Assembly: GCF_035083965.1 (NCBI RefSeq)
Contig: NC_089722.1
Span: 38,301,958-38,365,957, forward strand
Source of the DNA: Branchiostoma lanceolatum
Lineage: Eukaryota > Chordata > Leptocardii > Amphioxiformes > Branchiostomatidae
Direction of reading: 5' to 3'
Length of the DNA: 64,000 nucleotides
Part shown: piece by piece, positions 20,601-30,852 of the stretch
How positions within the stretch are numbered: position 1 is the stretch's first letter
Layout of the letters: each line of letters begins with the position of its first letter
The notes under the pieces: model-generated
What the model saw: the letters and a program-made list of their open reading frames with translations, nothing else
Database searches by the model: none
Told to the model about the DNA's origin: nothing
Made by a program: the position numbers and the translations under genes

Positions 20601-23220
20601 AGGATGAAATTCAACAAGGCCTAGGAAGCAAAATGTTGTGTTTCTTGTTACCTGACCAACCCTAGCAAAGACCTGGCGACCCTAGCCTTTTTTTGAGGTT
20701 GACAAGGGGCACAAAATCTGATATCTGTGTGAGGAAATGTTGTAGAATCATTTTCCTATATGTTCTCCTCATTTCTGTTGCAGTAAGAAATTGTACTTGT
20801 GCAATTTATACGGATACAGTTTTAAATTCAATTTGTTAAACTGTATTTGCAGGATCACTTCAGCCGAAATGTAACAACAACAAAATGAGAAACCCTACCC
20901 GCATAGCCTAATTTTTCTAGGAACACTACATTAATTTTCCTAAGCCTAAAACGTTAAGAAATTCTTGTTGCAATAGCACATTGAAAATTCTTGTTGTAAT
21001 AAGGCATTTAGCAGTTCTTGTTGCTACAACCTAGTGTTCGTTTTGCATTCGGGGTCGTAGGTTCATACGAAAGACTTCAAAAATGGTACATACTCAGCAC
21101 TCAACACATGTATGAAAGAGTATAGAATTATCATGGAACTTGGGAGGTCATCTATGTTGAAAGTAATTATAATACAGTACTAAACTTTCTTCCAACACTG
21201 AGGTATTCATGGATCAAACTTTCGCTAGCAGCTTATTGTAACCTGAGTTTAGTGATGAGGTAAGTGTAAAGTGTCTTTCCCAAGGGCACAACATTAATTG
21301 GAACCTGGAAGGGATTTGAACTCAGAACCTTTGAATTGAAAGTGAATGGTTTTCTCTTGTGTGATTGACAGCTGAAGCAGACGAGACTTTTGAGGAGGGC
21401 CTCCTAGGCTTGGGTGGAAAAGTCGGAGCGCACGGGTTCGCCACGATGGAAGGCGACCACGACAAAGCGCGTATGCAGCAGTTACAAGGGAAGAACTCAG
21501 AGGAGCAGGTTTTACTGGAGCAGCAGAGAAGGTTGTCACTTTATTTATTTGTTTATTTGTTTGTTTACCATGAAGGGTGGCCACGTGAGGGTACTGAGAA
21601 AAGTTACTAAATATTAAATTCATTTTTACATGGTTTTGCAGTAAGAAGGAAAAGGCAGTTTTCGCAGTGTTTTAACTTTGTGGTTGAACAGTGATAACAC
21701 AATGAAAACACGTAATTGCTTGTCAAGTTTTCTTGGAAAAGATTTACAGTGTTGTTAAGTAATAGATATTACTGTTATGCTGTAGTTCAGAAAAGTCTGT
21801 AGAATAGAGTCTTCGAGAATTATTATAGTTGCAATCCAATGTATTGTGTACAATAGACAAGCAGTTTTTGTTGTCCGGAAAACTCCCCTTTTGTCGAACA
21901 AGACAAGCATTTCAAAGTCTGTGCAGCCCGAGTTCAGGCCCGGGCCTGGACACGCATCGTCCTATCAGAGGTGAATGTAAAGCCAACAGCCTCATGTTTG
22001 TGGGAGCTTTAGGGCGTCAAACCTCTGCATGTACATTGTAGAAGAACCCAACACACTTATCAAAAAGAGACGGGGTGACCCAGTGTGCTTGGCCAAAAAT
22101 ATGTGAGCCATGGCGAAGTTGCATTGCACTATACTAGCTAACAAAAATGCACCATACTTTGTCCTCAGTCTAAATTTGACAGCTTTTATTACATTTTATG
22201 TTTATTCTCCGCTGTCGTTGAATCACTTGAACAGGTACCAGAGGTGGCTGAAGCGATCCAAGACTGACGACTTGTCGGACATCGCTGCACTCAGGGTTCT
22301 CTATCAGTCAGGTGGGATGAACTGGAAAAAAAATGAGTGAATGGATGAATGAGTGAAGGAAATGAATGAATGAACAAACGAAGAAATGAATGTGTGAAGG
22401 AAAAAACAAATTTAAGCGTTCTCAGTGGCAAATGTGCTAGATGTTGGCACATCGGCAACCAAATCCGCAGTGTGTTTTTTGGAACACAGCTTGACAGATT
22501 AGCCAAATAGGTTCGGTGGGTAAAGTGCCTTTCCCAAGGACACAACGTCGGTGCATGGTGAGTATAGAACTCGGGACCTATTGATTCAGAGTTTAACGCT
22601 CAAACCGTTACGCCATGTGTTCACTTGTGAAGGAAGGAAATGAATAAGTTAGCGAATGACTTGTCAGACATTGATATTGCAGATTTTATAGTTCGCTATC
22701 AGGTTGGATTAAGTGATGGAAAACTACTCTGAAGGGCAGTTATACTTGGTATACAGATACAGAATGAATGAATGAATTTGCTTACAAGAAATACACAGAA
22801 AAGTTTCCTTCCAATATGTTACATTTTTATGACTTTGAAAGAATAGGACAGCCGAAGGATATTATACATTGAGTTGGTTGGGTTCATGAAAAAAGACTGC
22901 ACTGCTGTGAATAATCAACAGGTGGCGCTGTTGCATCATGACATAGGGAAACCTTTAGCATGGTCTATCATTGGGCAATGTACATTCAGCAACAATTAGA
23001 ATAGAAGGCAGAAAGTTAATCTTTACTTACCCATGTTATTTCTCCTTCCTTCTATGCAGGTTCAGATATCTTTGGTCGACCAGTGGTAGTCATCGTGGGC
23101 AGGAACTTCCCTGTCAATGTTATCGATCTAGACAAGGTGGGTGCAACTCAACAATGGAATAAATTAGCATAAACGTTCCTCTGGGCTGGTAGTTAGCATT
23201 AGTCTGCTCCCTATGATATG

Positions 23221-23297
<77 letters not shown>

Positions 23298-24799
23298 TGT
23301 GGTTCGTCATACCGATTCATTGATTGATTCAACTGATGTGTTATACTGCGGCCACACCAATTTTTTTTGTCACTTCTCGGAATAGCCTCTCCTGTTTTTC
23401 CCATTTTGAAAAAACAAAAATTGGGTCCCTATTCCCATTAACAAATGTTAACTCCCAATTTTACTATTTGTTCAGTTGTAAAACTCAATAGCCACCAAAA
23501 TAGATAATCAAGGCCTGCACATACCTACATGTAAAAAGTGTGGTCACATTTTATCATAAGTTATGATTTTTCATTTATTAAAACTATTTCTCAATATCAA
23601 TCCATATGTTACATGGCAAAAGGTACTTTTGTTACTGAAATTATAGTACAGACGAAGCCACTTAATTGCACCTCGGATAAACGCACCTTCCATTTAATTG
23701 CACCGAATCCCAATATCCAAAACCGGTTCCCATTCACTGCATTGTTAGTGACCCCGCATATCTGCACCGCGCATGGTCACCAATGCCGGATAACTGCACC
23801 AATTTTTTTCAAAAATCCTCGACAAGTTAACTAAAAAGGTGCGCTAAAATCGGCAAACGCTGTACAAATGATCCGATACCTCCCGGTGTAAAGGCGCAAT
23901 ACCGCCAGTATGTTTTAAAACTGCTTTGAGTAACAAAAGAATGCGGTCTCCATTGACAGTTACGTTGATAGGAATCGTATGGGAGGGCCCGGGCGGGTCA
24001 CCCGTAACAAGGACATTATATATATAATGTCCTTGCCCGTAATCAGTAACCAAGTTTTAGTTTCAATTCCTTGTTTCATTGCGGTACATGATTTACGTAA
24101 ATCGACTACTGCACTCTACGTAATGTAACACAGAAACTGTTATCCCATGAGTGGCATGACGATGTTTCAGAATGCCTCCCCTGTAACATTACGCGTGTTG
24201 TAATGCGGTAGATCGCATGGAAAAATGAAAGAATGCAAAATCAAAACTGGTTCGTAGTCATTTCTTTATTTTCAGCAAAGGGTCAATAAATAAAGTTAAT
24301 AACTGAATAATTTCGTCTGTTTTCTTTGTGCTAGTGTTTCTGACTAACAATACACCCCCCCGCCATGGTGGTGCGGTCCAGCTGGGCATTTCGCATAATT
24401 GCACCAGCCGGATAATTGCACCGAAAACGCTGACAAATGGGTGGTGCAGTTAAGCGGATTCTACTGTACTAGATCAAAGAAAGGGGTGCATTGCATAAAA
24501 TGAGCCATACAAAGCTGAAACTTGAATAATCCTCTTATTCTTTGTTATGTAAACCCTTATCTTTACCCCAGACTATTTGCAGAAAACTTTTCATTTATTT
24601 ATTTTTCGCCCTGTTGCTCCAATTATTTTCTGAAAAAATATGAGAATCAACAAATAAGATAGGTGTGGCCTGACTACATGTATATAGATGCAGATATAGA
24701 TTCATTGATGAAGGGTAGACATCCTGGTTGAACAATGATGTAATACAAACTAAATTGATTGGTTGCTTTCTTGCTTGACTGATTGATTGATTGTTTGAC

Positions 24800-24839
<40 letters not shown>

Positions 24840-27800
24840 TGACCAATGGGTTGTTGTGTTGCAGGCACTGTTGTACTTCATCCAGGTGATGGACCCGATT
24901 GTGAGTAAGGACTATGTGGTGGTGTACTTCCACACACAGAGCACTGACGACAACCAACCAGAGCTCTCCTTCCTCAGGAGCGCATACAATCTACTAGACA
25001 ACAAGTGAGACCCTTGTCATGATTGGTCGAGAATGGTTATCTGACCCTAAGGCTACACCAGTTTAAATAGTTGGTTTTTGGATTAATTGTAGAGCATCTG
25101 CATACAAGAAATCACTAAATCCTAAAGTGAAATAGCACAAATTGCGGTTAGTGAAAGAAAAAAGAAAGCGTCACATCTCAGTTTCGCCTGAAGATTACTT
25201 TCACATTGTCATCCGCTTTGCCATTACCCCTTAAACAGTATACAATGTCATGTAGACACAATGAAATAACCATGTTTTCCATTTGTGAATTTCTGAAAAT
25301 GTGACAGTGCTGTTTTTCCTATTTCTCTCTGCATACAGATACAAGAAAAATTTGAAGGCATTTTATATAGTGCATCCAACATTCTGGTCAAGGGTAAGTT
25401 TACACTACACTGATTGTTTGTTGGTTCACATAACAGTACTGGTAAACCACCTTATTGCGCAACACACCGGTTTTGTATGTTGCTGGTAGTATATGTGCAA
25501 GCTGCGTACGACCAGGCAGGACCTTACTTGATAAGTTTGGTGGTTTTTTTCATGTACACTGTAATTCAGGGGTTGCTCTCCTCAAATACTCCTGGCTTTT
25601 CATCTCATCTGAAAAGACTTCACTAGCCAAATCTAAGTACATCATCAAAGGGTCAAGAGAGGACACTGATGTAAAGTGCTAGTGTCTACCAGACTTTGTG
25701 GGTAGCTGGAATAGTAGAAATTGGTCAAACAGGTATGATAATAAGCCGGTCATAGGGTTAGTCGGCCATAGGGTTGGTAACAAATGAAAACACTCCTCTG
25801 GTTGGGTAATTGCTTGTTTTGCAATATTAGGGCCCAAGAAATGGAAATAAAAAAAAATGCTGAAATCTTTTTGCTAGTGACATTTACTAACACTGTTTAG
25901 TGTATTTCGATACTAACTTCACACTTTGAACATTTTAAAACCGCGCAAAAACGAGCCATACAATGATCCCCTTAGTTTCGCGAGCCTACAAAAACTCTGG
26001 CAACGAGTTCTCACAATGACGTCATATTTTTTTAATCATGGACGCAGCCATACATTGTGATAGTGTTGTTTGAACCTATCATGTATAGAAATCACAAAAT
26101 AAATTGACTTTCAAAATCCGATTTTTGGGCCCTAATATTGTTTGGGTTTGCCTTTGCCAAGGTTCTAAAGAAGACTTTAGTATGACAGTTCAATGTGTGT
26201 AAGTGTTTGATCAAACTTTGTTCTCCTTCCCTCACCACAGATAGTGACGTGGTTCTTCACCACGTTCACAGCCAGTAGTATAAAGGATAAGGTGCGCAGT
26301 GTGCAGAGTGTGCAGGAGCTGTACCACACCATCCCCCCCGAGCAGCTGGACATTCCACCTTTTGTACTAGACCACGACATCCAGGTACACTTGTGCTTTT
26401 TTTAAAACGTTTTATTCGAACATATATAAGTACATAACATAACAGTACATTTACATTAAAATTCCACAAATATACACAGTTACATATTGTTGCAGGGGTC
26501 ATTCCCACCGGCTTTTTTTGGCTAGGGTGTGCTCCCTAGGACTTTTTTGACAGGGGTGTTTCATCCCCCCTGAATTTTCTGCGCTAGCGTTTCTTCCCGA
26601 GGACTTCTGTGCAGGGATGTCTTCCTTGGGTTTCTGTGCAGGGTTTTCCTTCCCTGTTGTTTGAGTTTAAGACTTACACTTGTGCTTTCACTACTTTAGT
26701 GTTGGATGGGCTGACTACTCTCTCTTGGCAGATGGGCTGAATAGACCGATCCTGTCGAACACCATATCAAACATATAGAGCCCCCTGTTCTATTTTGAAC
26801 ACCTCCATCAAAAAAAGCGCTAGTAGGACAGAAATGGCACGTGTAAAGCAGGGTACGTATATCTGTGACCGGTTTTCTTCGATATTGGCTGCATGGATGC
26901 TCAGGACAAAAACGAAACAAAAAAGAAAACAGCTCGGGTACTCAAGGGGAGGGAGCTTGTACCACATTCCAACTACTACAAAGGCCGCTAGTGCAGAGTT
27001 TCGCCTTGCATGCATGCAACCAATACAGTGGGAACCCTGTCACAGATATACAAACCCTGTTTTAAACGTGCATCGGCTGCTTGTCAAAAACCGGGCGCTG
27101 ATGCCCACCGACAAGGTTAAGCTATGCGGCCCCTACTGCTCCAACATTGACCAAAAACATTACGCTCTCACCACAACTACATCTACCCCTCCTCAAACAA
27201 CTCTACTCAGTGGATACAGCCTTCAACAAAGAAGCCATTGCATTCTTATTAAAGGGTTTCAGAGCCACATAAGCTAAACCGAAGTCAGTGGTATTATTGA
27301 CAAGCTAGCTGCTTGGCCATTTTTTGGCCGTCAAGCCCTGTTTTTGACGGAGGTGTTCAAAATAGAACAGGGGGCGTGGCTTTGGGATCGGTCTATTGTG
27401 AGGAGCTTACACAAGTAGTGGGGCTGAATGGCAAGGGTTTGTAGCAGCTGCCATTCAGCACCTTCAGGTAACCTCATTACAATAATTGCCCAAGGTGTGG
27501 CCATTATATTATTGCTCGTCAGACCCTTGTAGTGCCTAATGCACAGTTGTGATGAAGGATAACTTTCTTTGGTGAAGTTCTGAGTTCATGGAACTCTAGT
27601 TTTGCATTGTGGTGTGACAACTCATTCAGTGTGATATAGCCAGCCTACATGCCTGCATACATGTAGCTAGAGTGTTTCGCCAAAGGGCAGTTTACTAATC
27701 TCCAAGCAGATGTTGGGGGAGGCTAAATTTTTACATTTTCATTAATTCAAGCTGCTCTTTTCTGGGCAAGTTCAAAAAGGGCAGTTACATGTAGGAAAAC

Positions 27801-27971
27801 ATTTAACAACTAGCCGCCAGCAACATCTACAGTTAACCGATCAGGTCAATAACGAATATGACCGAGACTTAACAGTTTTTTTCTGTGTGTGTTTCCCAGC
27901 TGCATGGACCCATGAGCCAGAGCACCTCCAACCCTGACTTCTCATCTTCTGAGGATGCAGGCAACTTGTAA
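11676..27971 (+). CDS. GDAP2: Ganglioside-induced differentiation-associated protein 2 (macro + CRAL-TRIO), 13 coding exons
   Basis: Coding exons: 11676-11830, 12559-12701, 13980-14133, 14807-14895, 16885-16961, 20407-20572, 21372-21531, 22235-22311, 23060-23136, 24865-25004, 25339-25393, 26241-26384, 27900-27971. All junctions are GT-AG, phases agree, and the total is 1509 nt, giving 502 residues (vertebrate GDAP2 is about 497). The MDPLGA start matches vertebrate GDAP2. Order: short N-terminal region, macro domain (about residues 45-225), acidic linker, CRAL-TRIO/Sec14-type domain (about 330-480), Ser-rich tail. Macro domains bind ADP-ribose, and CRAL-TRIO folds often bind lipids; the precise role of GDAP2 is poorly known. 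The numbering gap between 16885 (exon 6) and 20407 (exon 7) assumes two upstream 5' exons. Introns are packed with repeats, notably a 3.4-kb minisatellite just before exon 7. Confidence 0.95.
12236..12440. repeat. Dispersed repeat, copy 2
   Basis: Diverged copy of the repeat at 31-290, here in the GDAP2 intron after the start exon. Confidence 0.5.
12726..13054 (-). repeat. tRNA-derived SINE-like repeat, copy 2 (reverse)
   Basis: Reverse orientation relative to GDAP2. Read on the minus strand it starts GTCCCCGTGGCGCAAGTGG (A box), then GAGTTTGATCC (B box), and ends with the tail shared with 9283-9610. Confidence 0.7.
13540..13915 (+). pseudogene. LINE ORF2 C-terminus and 3' UTR (CR1-like)
   Basis: In GDAP2 intron 3. 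Encodes [20 protein letters not shown], then [11 protein letters not shown] and SLSSFKERL, with a stop at 13812-13814. This is the usual C-terminal tail of Jockey/CR1-type ORF2 proteins ('R.SH..K(F/Y)......Y..SFFPRTI.EWN.L'). The 3' UTR ends with ATACAGATACAGA, as in the LINE tail near 22755. It is 5'-truncated and dead. Confidence 0.75.
14226..14440. mobile_element. MITE, TACTGTAAATGCA family, copy 1
   Basis: Terminal repeats TACTGTAAATGCA and TGCATTTACAGTA, with subterminal 'GTTTGCGGT...' sequence. Related copies: 33142-33349 (reverse), 37497-37698, and more diverged at about 30518-30752 and 57572-57765. It has no coding capacity and lies in GDAP2 intron 4. Confidence 0.75.
14926..15228 (+). 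repeat. tRNA-derived SINE, second family, copy 1
   Basis: Head GTCCCTGTGGTGCAGTGG (A box) and GAGTTTGCGCC (weak B box). The body is shared with 44454-44746, including CCACTGCCAGTGGACTAGCC and the tail TATACACCTTAT. It lies in the GDAP2 intron before exon 6. Confidence 0.75.
15315..16214. mobile_element. TIR element, CTGGGTTTGCGGATTCGATG ends, about 900 bp
   Basis: Terminal inverted repeats of about 110 bp: CTGGGTTTGCGGATTCGATG and on through CTCAGCATCTACCCTTTCTG and GGGGTTTA, with the complement at 16105-16214. A single related arm is at about 34687-34795. The interior shows no transposase, so the element is non-autonomous. It lies in GDAP2 intron 5. Confidence 0.75.
16426..16697. mobile_element. 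MITE with GGTCCCCAGAAAGTG ends
   Basis: GGTCCCCAGAAAGTGCGAAA at the left and its near complement ending CTTTCTGGGGACC at the right. The subterminal part is a run of GAAATGGAAC-type pentamer repeats that is inverted at the other end. About 190 bp upstream of exon 6. Confidence 0.7.
16698..16790. repeat. (AC)n-rich microsatellite
   Basis: Degenerate CACACA run directly after the MITE. Confidence 0.7.
16982..20430 (+). repeat. 45-bp minisatellite made of the exon 7 splice acceptor and exon start
   Basis: The unit is GTTCTGTAGGACATCTACAG, then GAGAATCATGCCCCTG, then TACTGTTGT: 45 bp, with occasional 43-bp units where GAGAATCATG becomes GAGCCATG. From 16996 to 20397 I count 76 units (67 of 45 bp and 9 of 43 bp, which sums exactly to 3402 bp). 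A 77th at 20398 merges into exon 7. Each unit contains the pyrimidine-rich stretch, the acceptor TCTGTAG, and the first 24 bases of exon 7 (DIYRRIMP). Variants: GTAT for GTGT before TCTG, CTATAGGAG, GCCCGTGCAC, GTAAGACATC. It begins 14-34 bp after the exon 6 donor and fills almost all of intron 6. Confidence 0.95.
17906..20100 (+). repeat. Higher-order repeats inside the minisatellite
   Basis: The rare CTATAGGAGAATCATGCCCG variant recurs at 17906, 18622, 19160, 19383 and 20099, with spacings of 716, 538, 223 and 716 bp. The GTAAGACATC variant occurs only near 17987, 19464 and 20181, always 80-82 bp after a CTATA variant. The 716-bp block (16 units, two of them 43 bp) at 17906-18621 recurs at 19383-20098. 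This shows block duplication of 16 units or more, not only single-unit slippage. Confidence 0.8.
20573..21371 (+). other. GDAP2 intron 7, with reverse SINE tail
   Basis: No gene. 21264-21330 read in reverse gives a B-box-like GAGTTCAAATCCC followed by GTTGTGCCCTTGGGAAAG and ACTTTAC, a tail also present at 22515-22622. It is a SINE remnant. Confidence 0.5.
21925..22113 (+). repeat. tRNA-derived SINE-like repeat, copy 3 (diverged)
   Basis: Shares GGGCGTCAAACCTCTGCA, GAACCCAACACACTTAT and CCAGTGTGCTTGGCC with the copies at 9283 and 12726. It ends about 120 bp before GDAP2 exon 9. Confidence 0.65.
22515..22622 (-). repeat. tRNA-derived SINE remnant (reverse)
   Basis: Read on the minus strand: a tRNA-like head CGTAACGGTTTGAGCG, B-box-like remnant, then GTTGTGTCCTTGGGAAAGGC and ACTTTACCC. 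It has the same tail as the remnant at 21264-21330. Confidence 0.5.
23219..23298. repeat. (GATT)n microsatellite
   Basis: About 19 tandem GATT units without interruption, in GDAP2 intron 10. A shorter related run lies at 24778-24840 just before the exon 11 acceptor. Confidence 0.9.
23647..24468. mobile_element. Tigger/pogo-like non-autonomous element
   Basis: The right end, read in reverse, is TACAGTAGAATCCGCTTAAC, followed by TGCACC and several AATTGCACC motifs. The left end reads TACAGACGAAGCCACTTAAT then TGCACC. Ends of the type CAGTAGAATCCGCTTAA occur in pogo/Tigger elements of the Tc1/mariner superfamily, which target TA. No transposase is visible in the 820 bp. It lies in GDAP2 intron 10. 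Confidence 0.6.
24003..24035. repeat. Short AT-centred palindrome
   Basis: AAGGACATTATATATATAAT followed by GTCCTT is a perfect hairpin inside the Tigger-like element. Confidence 0.7.
24778..24842. repeat. (GATT)n microsatellite at the exon 11 acceptor
   Basis: Interrupted GATT run ending about 22 bp before the acceptor at 24864, so it takes up the expected branch-point region. Confidence 0.85.
25821..26143. mobile_element. MITE with CAATATTAGGGCCCAA ends
   Basis: Perfect terminal inverted repeats CAATATTAGGGCCCAA / TTGGGCCCTAATATTG. The right half is shared with 43060-43270, and the left half (reverse) with about 9195-9280. It lies in GDAP2 intron 12, about 100 bp before exon 13. Confidence 0.75.
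26740..27397. mobile_element. TIR element with AATAGACCGATCC ends and a 160-codon frame
   Basis: Ends AATAGACCGATCC / GGATCGGTCTATT. Subterminal GAGCCCCCTGTTCTATTTTG and GAACACCTCC are complementary to 27347-27378. A + strand frame at 26795-27277 ([18 protein letters not shown]...) fills the interior. I recognise no transposase motif in it, so it may be chance or the stub of a transposon gene. It lies in the last GDAP2 intron. Confidence 0.6.
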
Positions 27972-28460
27972 CCGGGTCTGCCTTTCCTTGTCTGAACGTA
28001 GGCCACTCCAATTTAGTTTGTTAGTTGGTTCCGAAATTTCATGAAAGACTATAATACCAGCATGTAATGAACAGTTGAGAGAAGACCTATGCTATATAAA
28101 TTAATGTACAGTATTTACAGGTTCATTGCTTTTGTATGAGGAAAATTCTAGCTCTTTTCAATAAGTATAAAGAATAACTTTTAACGTCCCATTCATATTT
28201 ATAAGGACTTTGGCCCCTTCCAGTAGCTTGTATGTCAGGTGAGCGACAACAGCCGGGATTTGAACTCATGACCTCTTGGTCCAGAGCCAGGGTCGCTAAC
28301 CACTGGACTAGACATGTTACATGACGCAGTCTGGAACTACTGTCAGTACCTAGGTATACATGGGAGTAAATGGTCAGATATAGGTTTTCCTCCCAGCTTT
28401 TTGTATTGCTTAATTTTTGTTACAAAATGTTTCGACAACCAACAAAATAAATTGGTGTGG
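27972..28460 (+). other. GDAP2: GDAP2 3' UTR region
   Basis: Follows the stop TAA (27969-27971). A reverse tRNA-derived SINE lies at 28216-28316. AATAAA at 28446-28451 is a candidate poly(A) signal. The true 3' end cannot be fixed from sequence alone. Confidence 0.4.
28216..28316 (-). repeat. tRNA-derived SINE head (reverse)
   Basis: Minus strand reads CTAGTCCAGTGGTTAGCGAC (A box) and GAGTTCAAATCCCGGCT (good B box), with an anticodon-arm-like CTCTGGACCAAGAGG between. The acceptor stem does not pair, so a SINE is likelier than a tRNA gene. Confidence 0.6.
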
Positions 28461-28673
28461 CCTTATAAATGCCTTCAGTACAAAATGTCATCTCTGTACT
28501 AGTTCAACTTGCACAAGAGGGTTTTCTACTAGAATCTGGAAATTTCTTAATTGTCAAGATTTGTAGATTTAAGCTGAAAACAGTGAGAAACACAGATTTT
28601 CTGATGACGTTTTGATGAACTTTATTGTACAAATTTTTGCCATTTCTCACACTGTGATATACATGTCGTACAA

Positions 28674-29070
28674 CACCCTCCTAAAAGCAGGACCCCTATC
28701 GCTCGATTCATTGGCTCGCTCGCATAGGGGCCCTACTCTTTAGCCCCGGTAGACACGGTTCTGGCGATGTTACTGACAGTTGCTCATGAATAATTAATTA
28801 GCTATCCTTATTTGGCACAATTTGGCGGTTAATTTGTTCTGAACCTAAAGTAACGATGTGAGACATAACCTGATTGGTTGATAGCTTCCCAGCGTCCGTT
28901 GCAGTTTTGCATAAGATGAGCTTGAGCAGTGCTTGAGCAAACACTCTGATTGGCTGAAGCTTTTTTGGTGACGACGTTGCCAGAACCGCGTTTACCGGGG
29001 CTAAAGAGCAGGGCCCCTACGCGAATGAGCTAACGAATCGAGTGATAGGGGTCCTGCTTTTAGGAGGGTG
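28674..29070. mobile_element. MITE with CACCCTCCTAAAAGCAGGAC ends, about 400 bp
   Basis: Terminal inverted repeats of about 36 bp with one mismatch at the tips, then further complementary blocks (TAGGGGCCCTACTCTTTAGC / GCTAAAGAGCAGGGCCCCTA, and CCGGTAGACACGGTTCTGGC with its counterpart). About 100 bp of each end is complementary. It has no coding capacity. Confidence 0.8.
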
Positions 29071-29914
29071 GTAGTACAATAGCTGTGAGTCAAAGTGAAG
29101 TGTTGTACATGTATTGATATGTGGATTATCATGTAATTTGAAGTATGGTGCCTGTACTTAGTTACATTAAGTGATGATAGCTTATTAGAGATATCTTTAC
29201 AATTTTTTCATGTGATTACATTTTTGTGTGAGCTTATTCGATACCACAAATTTTCCTGTAACTTGTTTCAATGCAGTTACAGTACCAATTTGATTGCATT
29301 ACAAACTGCACATTCTCACATGTCTATTTTGTGTTACACTAAATTCTAGTTACTGTACATCTTGGAATGTTCACAGTGGTTTTATTTTTGCCCTGCAAAA
29401 TCCTGCCACAGCAAATTATCCATTATTACTAACTGTACTGCAAAATTGTTTCAAAGGTGAATTTAAAACTTCAAAAACCAACTGTCCATCCTTTATGAGA
29501 AATTACTTCCCTGCAAAAATAGATAGAATTTACAATATGGCTGTCCCACTTGTTTGATAAGGTGTTAGTCTTCTTCCCTGTGCCAAGAGAATGAAAACTA
29601 GAGCAAGGTTCAGTTGTGATAAACAGGATTGTGTGTATGGTATCCTGGATAAGGTCTGAATAGAGACTAGGTTAGGAAATGCTCATATATTCTCGCCAGA
29701 AATGTCACTGGAAATCGTCTTAGGCCAAGAAAGATTAATATTGTGTTTCCAGTTACGGTCCTGAAAAAGATTAACGTTGGTAGGGAAGGATTTTCTTTTT
29801 AAGTTTTTGATTCTCACATCTGAGTGATGAAAATGTTGTAGAATAATTTTCCAACATGTTCTCCTCATTTCTTTTGCAACAGAAAAGTAATGTAAACAGA
29901 CCCACCCCTTTCAT
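29071..29914. other. No gene seen
   Basis: AT-rich. The part near 29835-29885 resembles 20735-20790 in GDAP2 intron 7 (CATGTTCTCCTCATTTCT), so it contains dispersed repeat. No coding motif seen. Confidence 0.4.
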
Positions 29915-30240
29915 ATTAGGAAATCTTTATTGACAGAACAGAAGTACAGCGACATCCGTAAGGTCTTCTACAACTATACCTGCAAACAACAAACAATGGG
30001 ATACAAAATGATTAACTTACGTACAAGTATAACAAGTGTATGAATACAGTACTTCAACATGTCGAGTTTAAACTATCACTTACACTACTAGTTCTAAGAT
30101 CTAAACATTCTTTGATGTATTTACCTATTTGTACACAGTAAGGGTTGTCTTCTTCTAGAATGTATTTGAATTTATCTATAGAATGGGACACCATGTTATG
30201 TTGTTCATTGAAATCTAGTAAAACAGAGAATCCCAATACT
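29915..30240 (-). pseudogene. Gene or transposon 3'-end fragment, copy 2
   Basis: Minus strand reads MGFSVLLDFNEQHNMVSHSI, then DKFKYILEEDNPYCVQIG and KYIKECLDLRTSSV, then SDSLNSTC and a stop near 30054. UTR-like sequence and CAATAAAGA follow near 29925. It matches the + strand fragment at 8222-8625 in both coding and UTR parts. This copy keeps more coding sequence (60 codons). The family is unknown to me. Confidence 0.5.
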
Positions 30241-30517
30241 CCCTACCTACCAAGATAGATTTTTTCAGGACCATAATTTGAAACACAACATTGATTTTGC
30301 TTGGCCCCACCACACGTCATTGTAACTCTTCTGACCATTTGATAAGAAGTTCAAATGTCAGAAAAGGTCGGGCCGTTTTACTTGGTGAAGGAATCACTAT
30401 GGGTTGACCTAAATAGTAAAGAAAGAAGGCCATAGCTGTTGGTAGAGTGTGGGATGAATTAGAAGGTTTTAGCAGTATGTAGGGTCATGCTGGTGAAAGC
30501 TGTTTGCATGGATTGCT
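30241..30517. other. No gene seen
   Basis: No coding motif or repeat structure that I can identify. Confidence 0.35.
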
Positions 30518-30752
30518 GTACTTCACTTTATCTTCACGGTAGCAAAATTTCACGGTGTAAAGTAAAATGTACATTTTCGCTGAACTTTAACTTCACAGTG
30601 GCGGCAAGTGATTTACAGAACGGATGTTTGAAGGAATCATAAATGATAACCAGTTTTTTTTCTCTGTGATGATAAGTTCACGATGCAGAGGTGACTGTGA
30701 GAAACATGGACATAAAGTTACAGTGAAAGAAACAAGAATTACAGTATGTGGG
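30518..30752. repeat. Diverged MITE related to 57572-57765
   Basis: Shares TTCACAGTGGCGG.AAGTGAT, TTACAGAACGGATGT and AAAGTTACAGTGAAAG then AAACAAGAATTACAG with 57572-57765. It resembles the TACTGTAAATGCA family in its 'TTCACGGTG' blocks. Confidence 0.6.
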
Positions 30753-30852
30753 GCTGTCCTAAAGCCCCTGTATATACATGTACACATTCAGGACCTTCCC
30801 AGGACTTAACTCCTGACCACTCTCCAATCAAGGTTGGTGCTGGGTTGGGAGT

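Larger units (their letters stand above)
21372..26384 (+). other. GDAP2: GDAP2 linker and CRAL-TRIO exons
   Basis: Exon 8 (21372-21531) encodes the acidic linker, ending in the conserved [14 protein letters not shown] segment and a Gln-rich helix. The CRAL-TRIO part follows: [20 protein letters not shown], then [40 protein letters not shown], then [36 protein letters not shown], and [20 protein letters not shown]. The HPTFWS..TWFF..F segment is diagnostic of the p50RhoGAP/GDAP2 type of Sec14 domain. Confidence 0.9.

Noticed and set aside
16866-20602. Long repetitive open frames on both strands over the 45-bp array
   Set aside because: They arise because the unit is 15 codons. They switch frame at each 43-bp unit and overlap a spliced intron of GDAP2, so they are not genes.
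28240-28316. tRNA gene (reverse strand)
   Set aside because: A and B boxes are present, but the acceptor and D stems fail and the arrangement matches SINEs.
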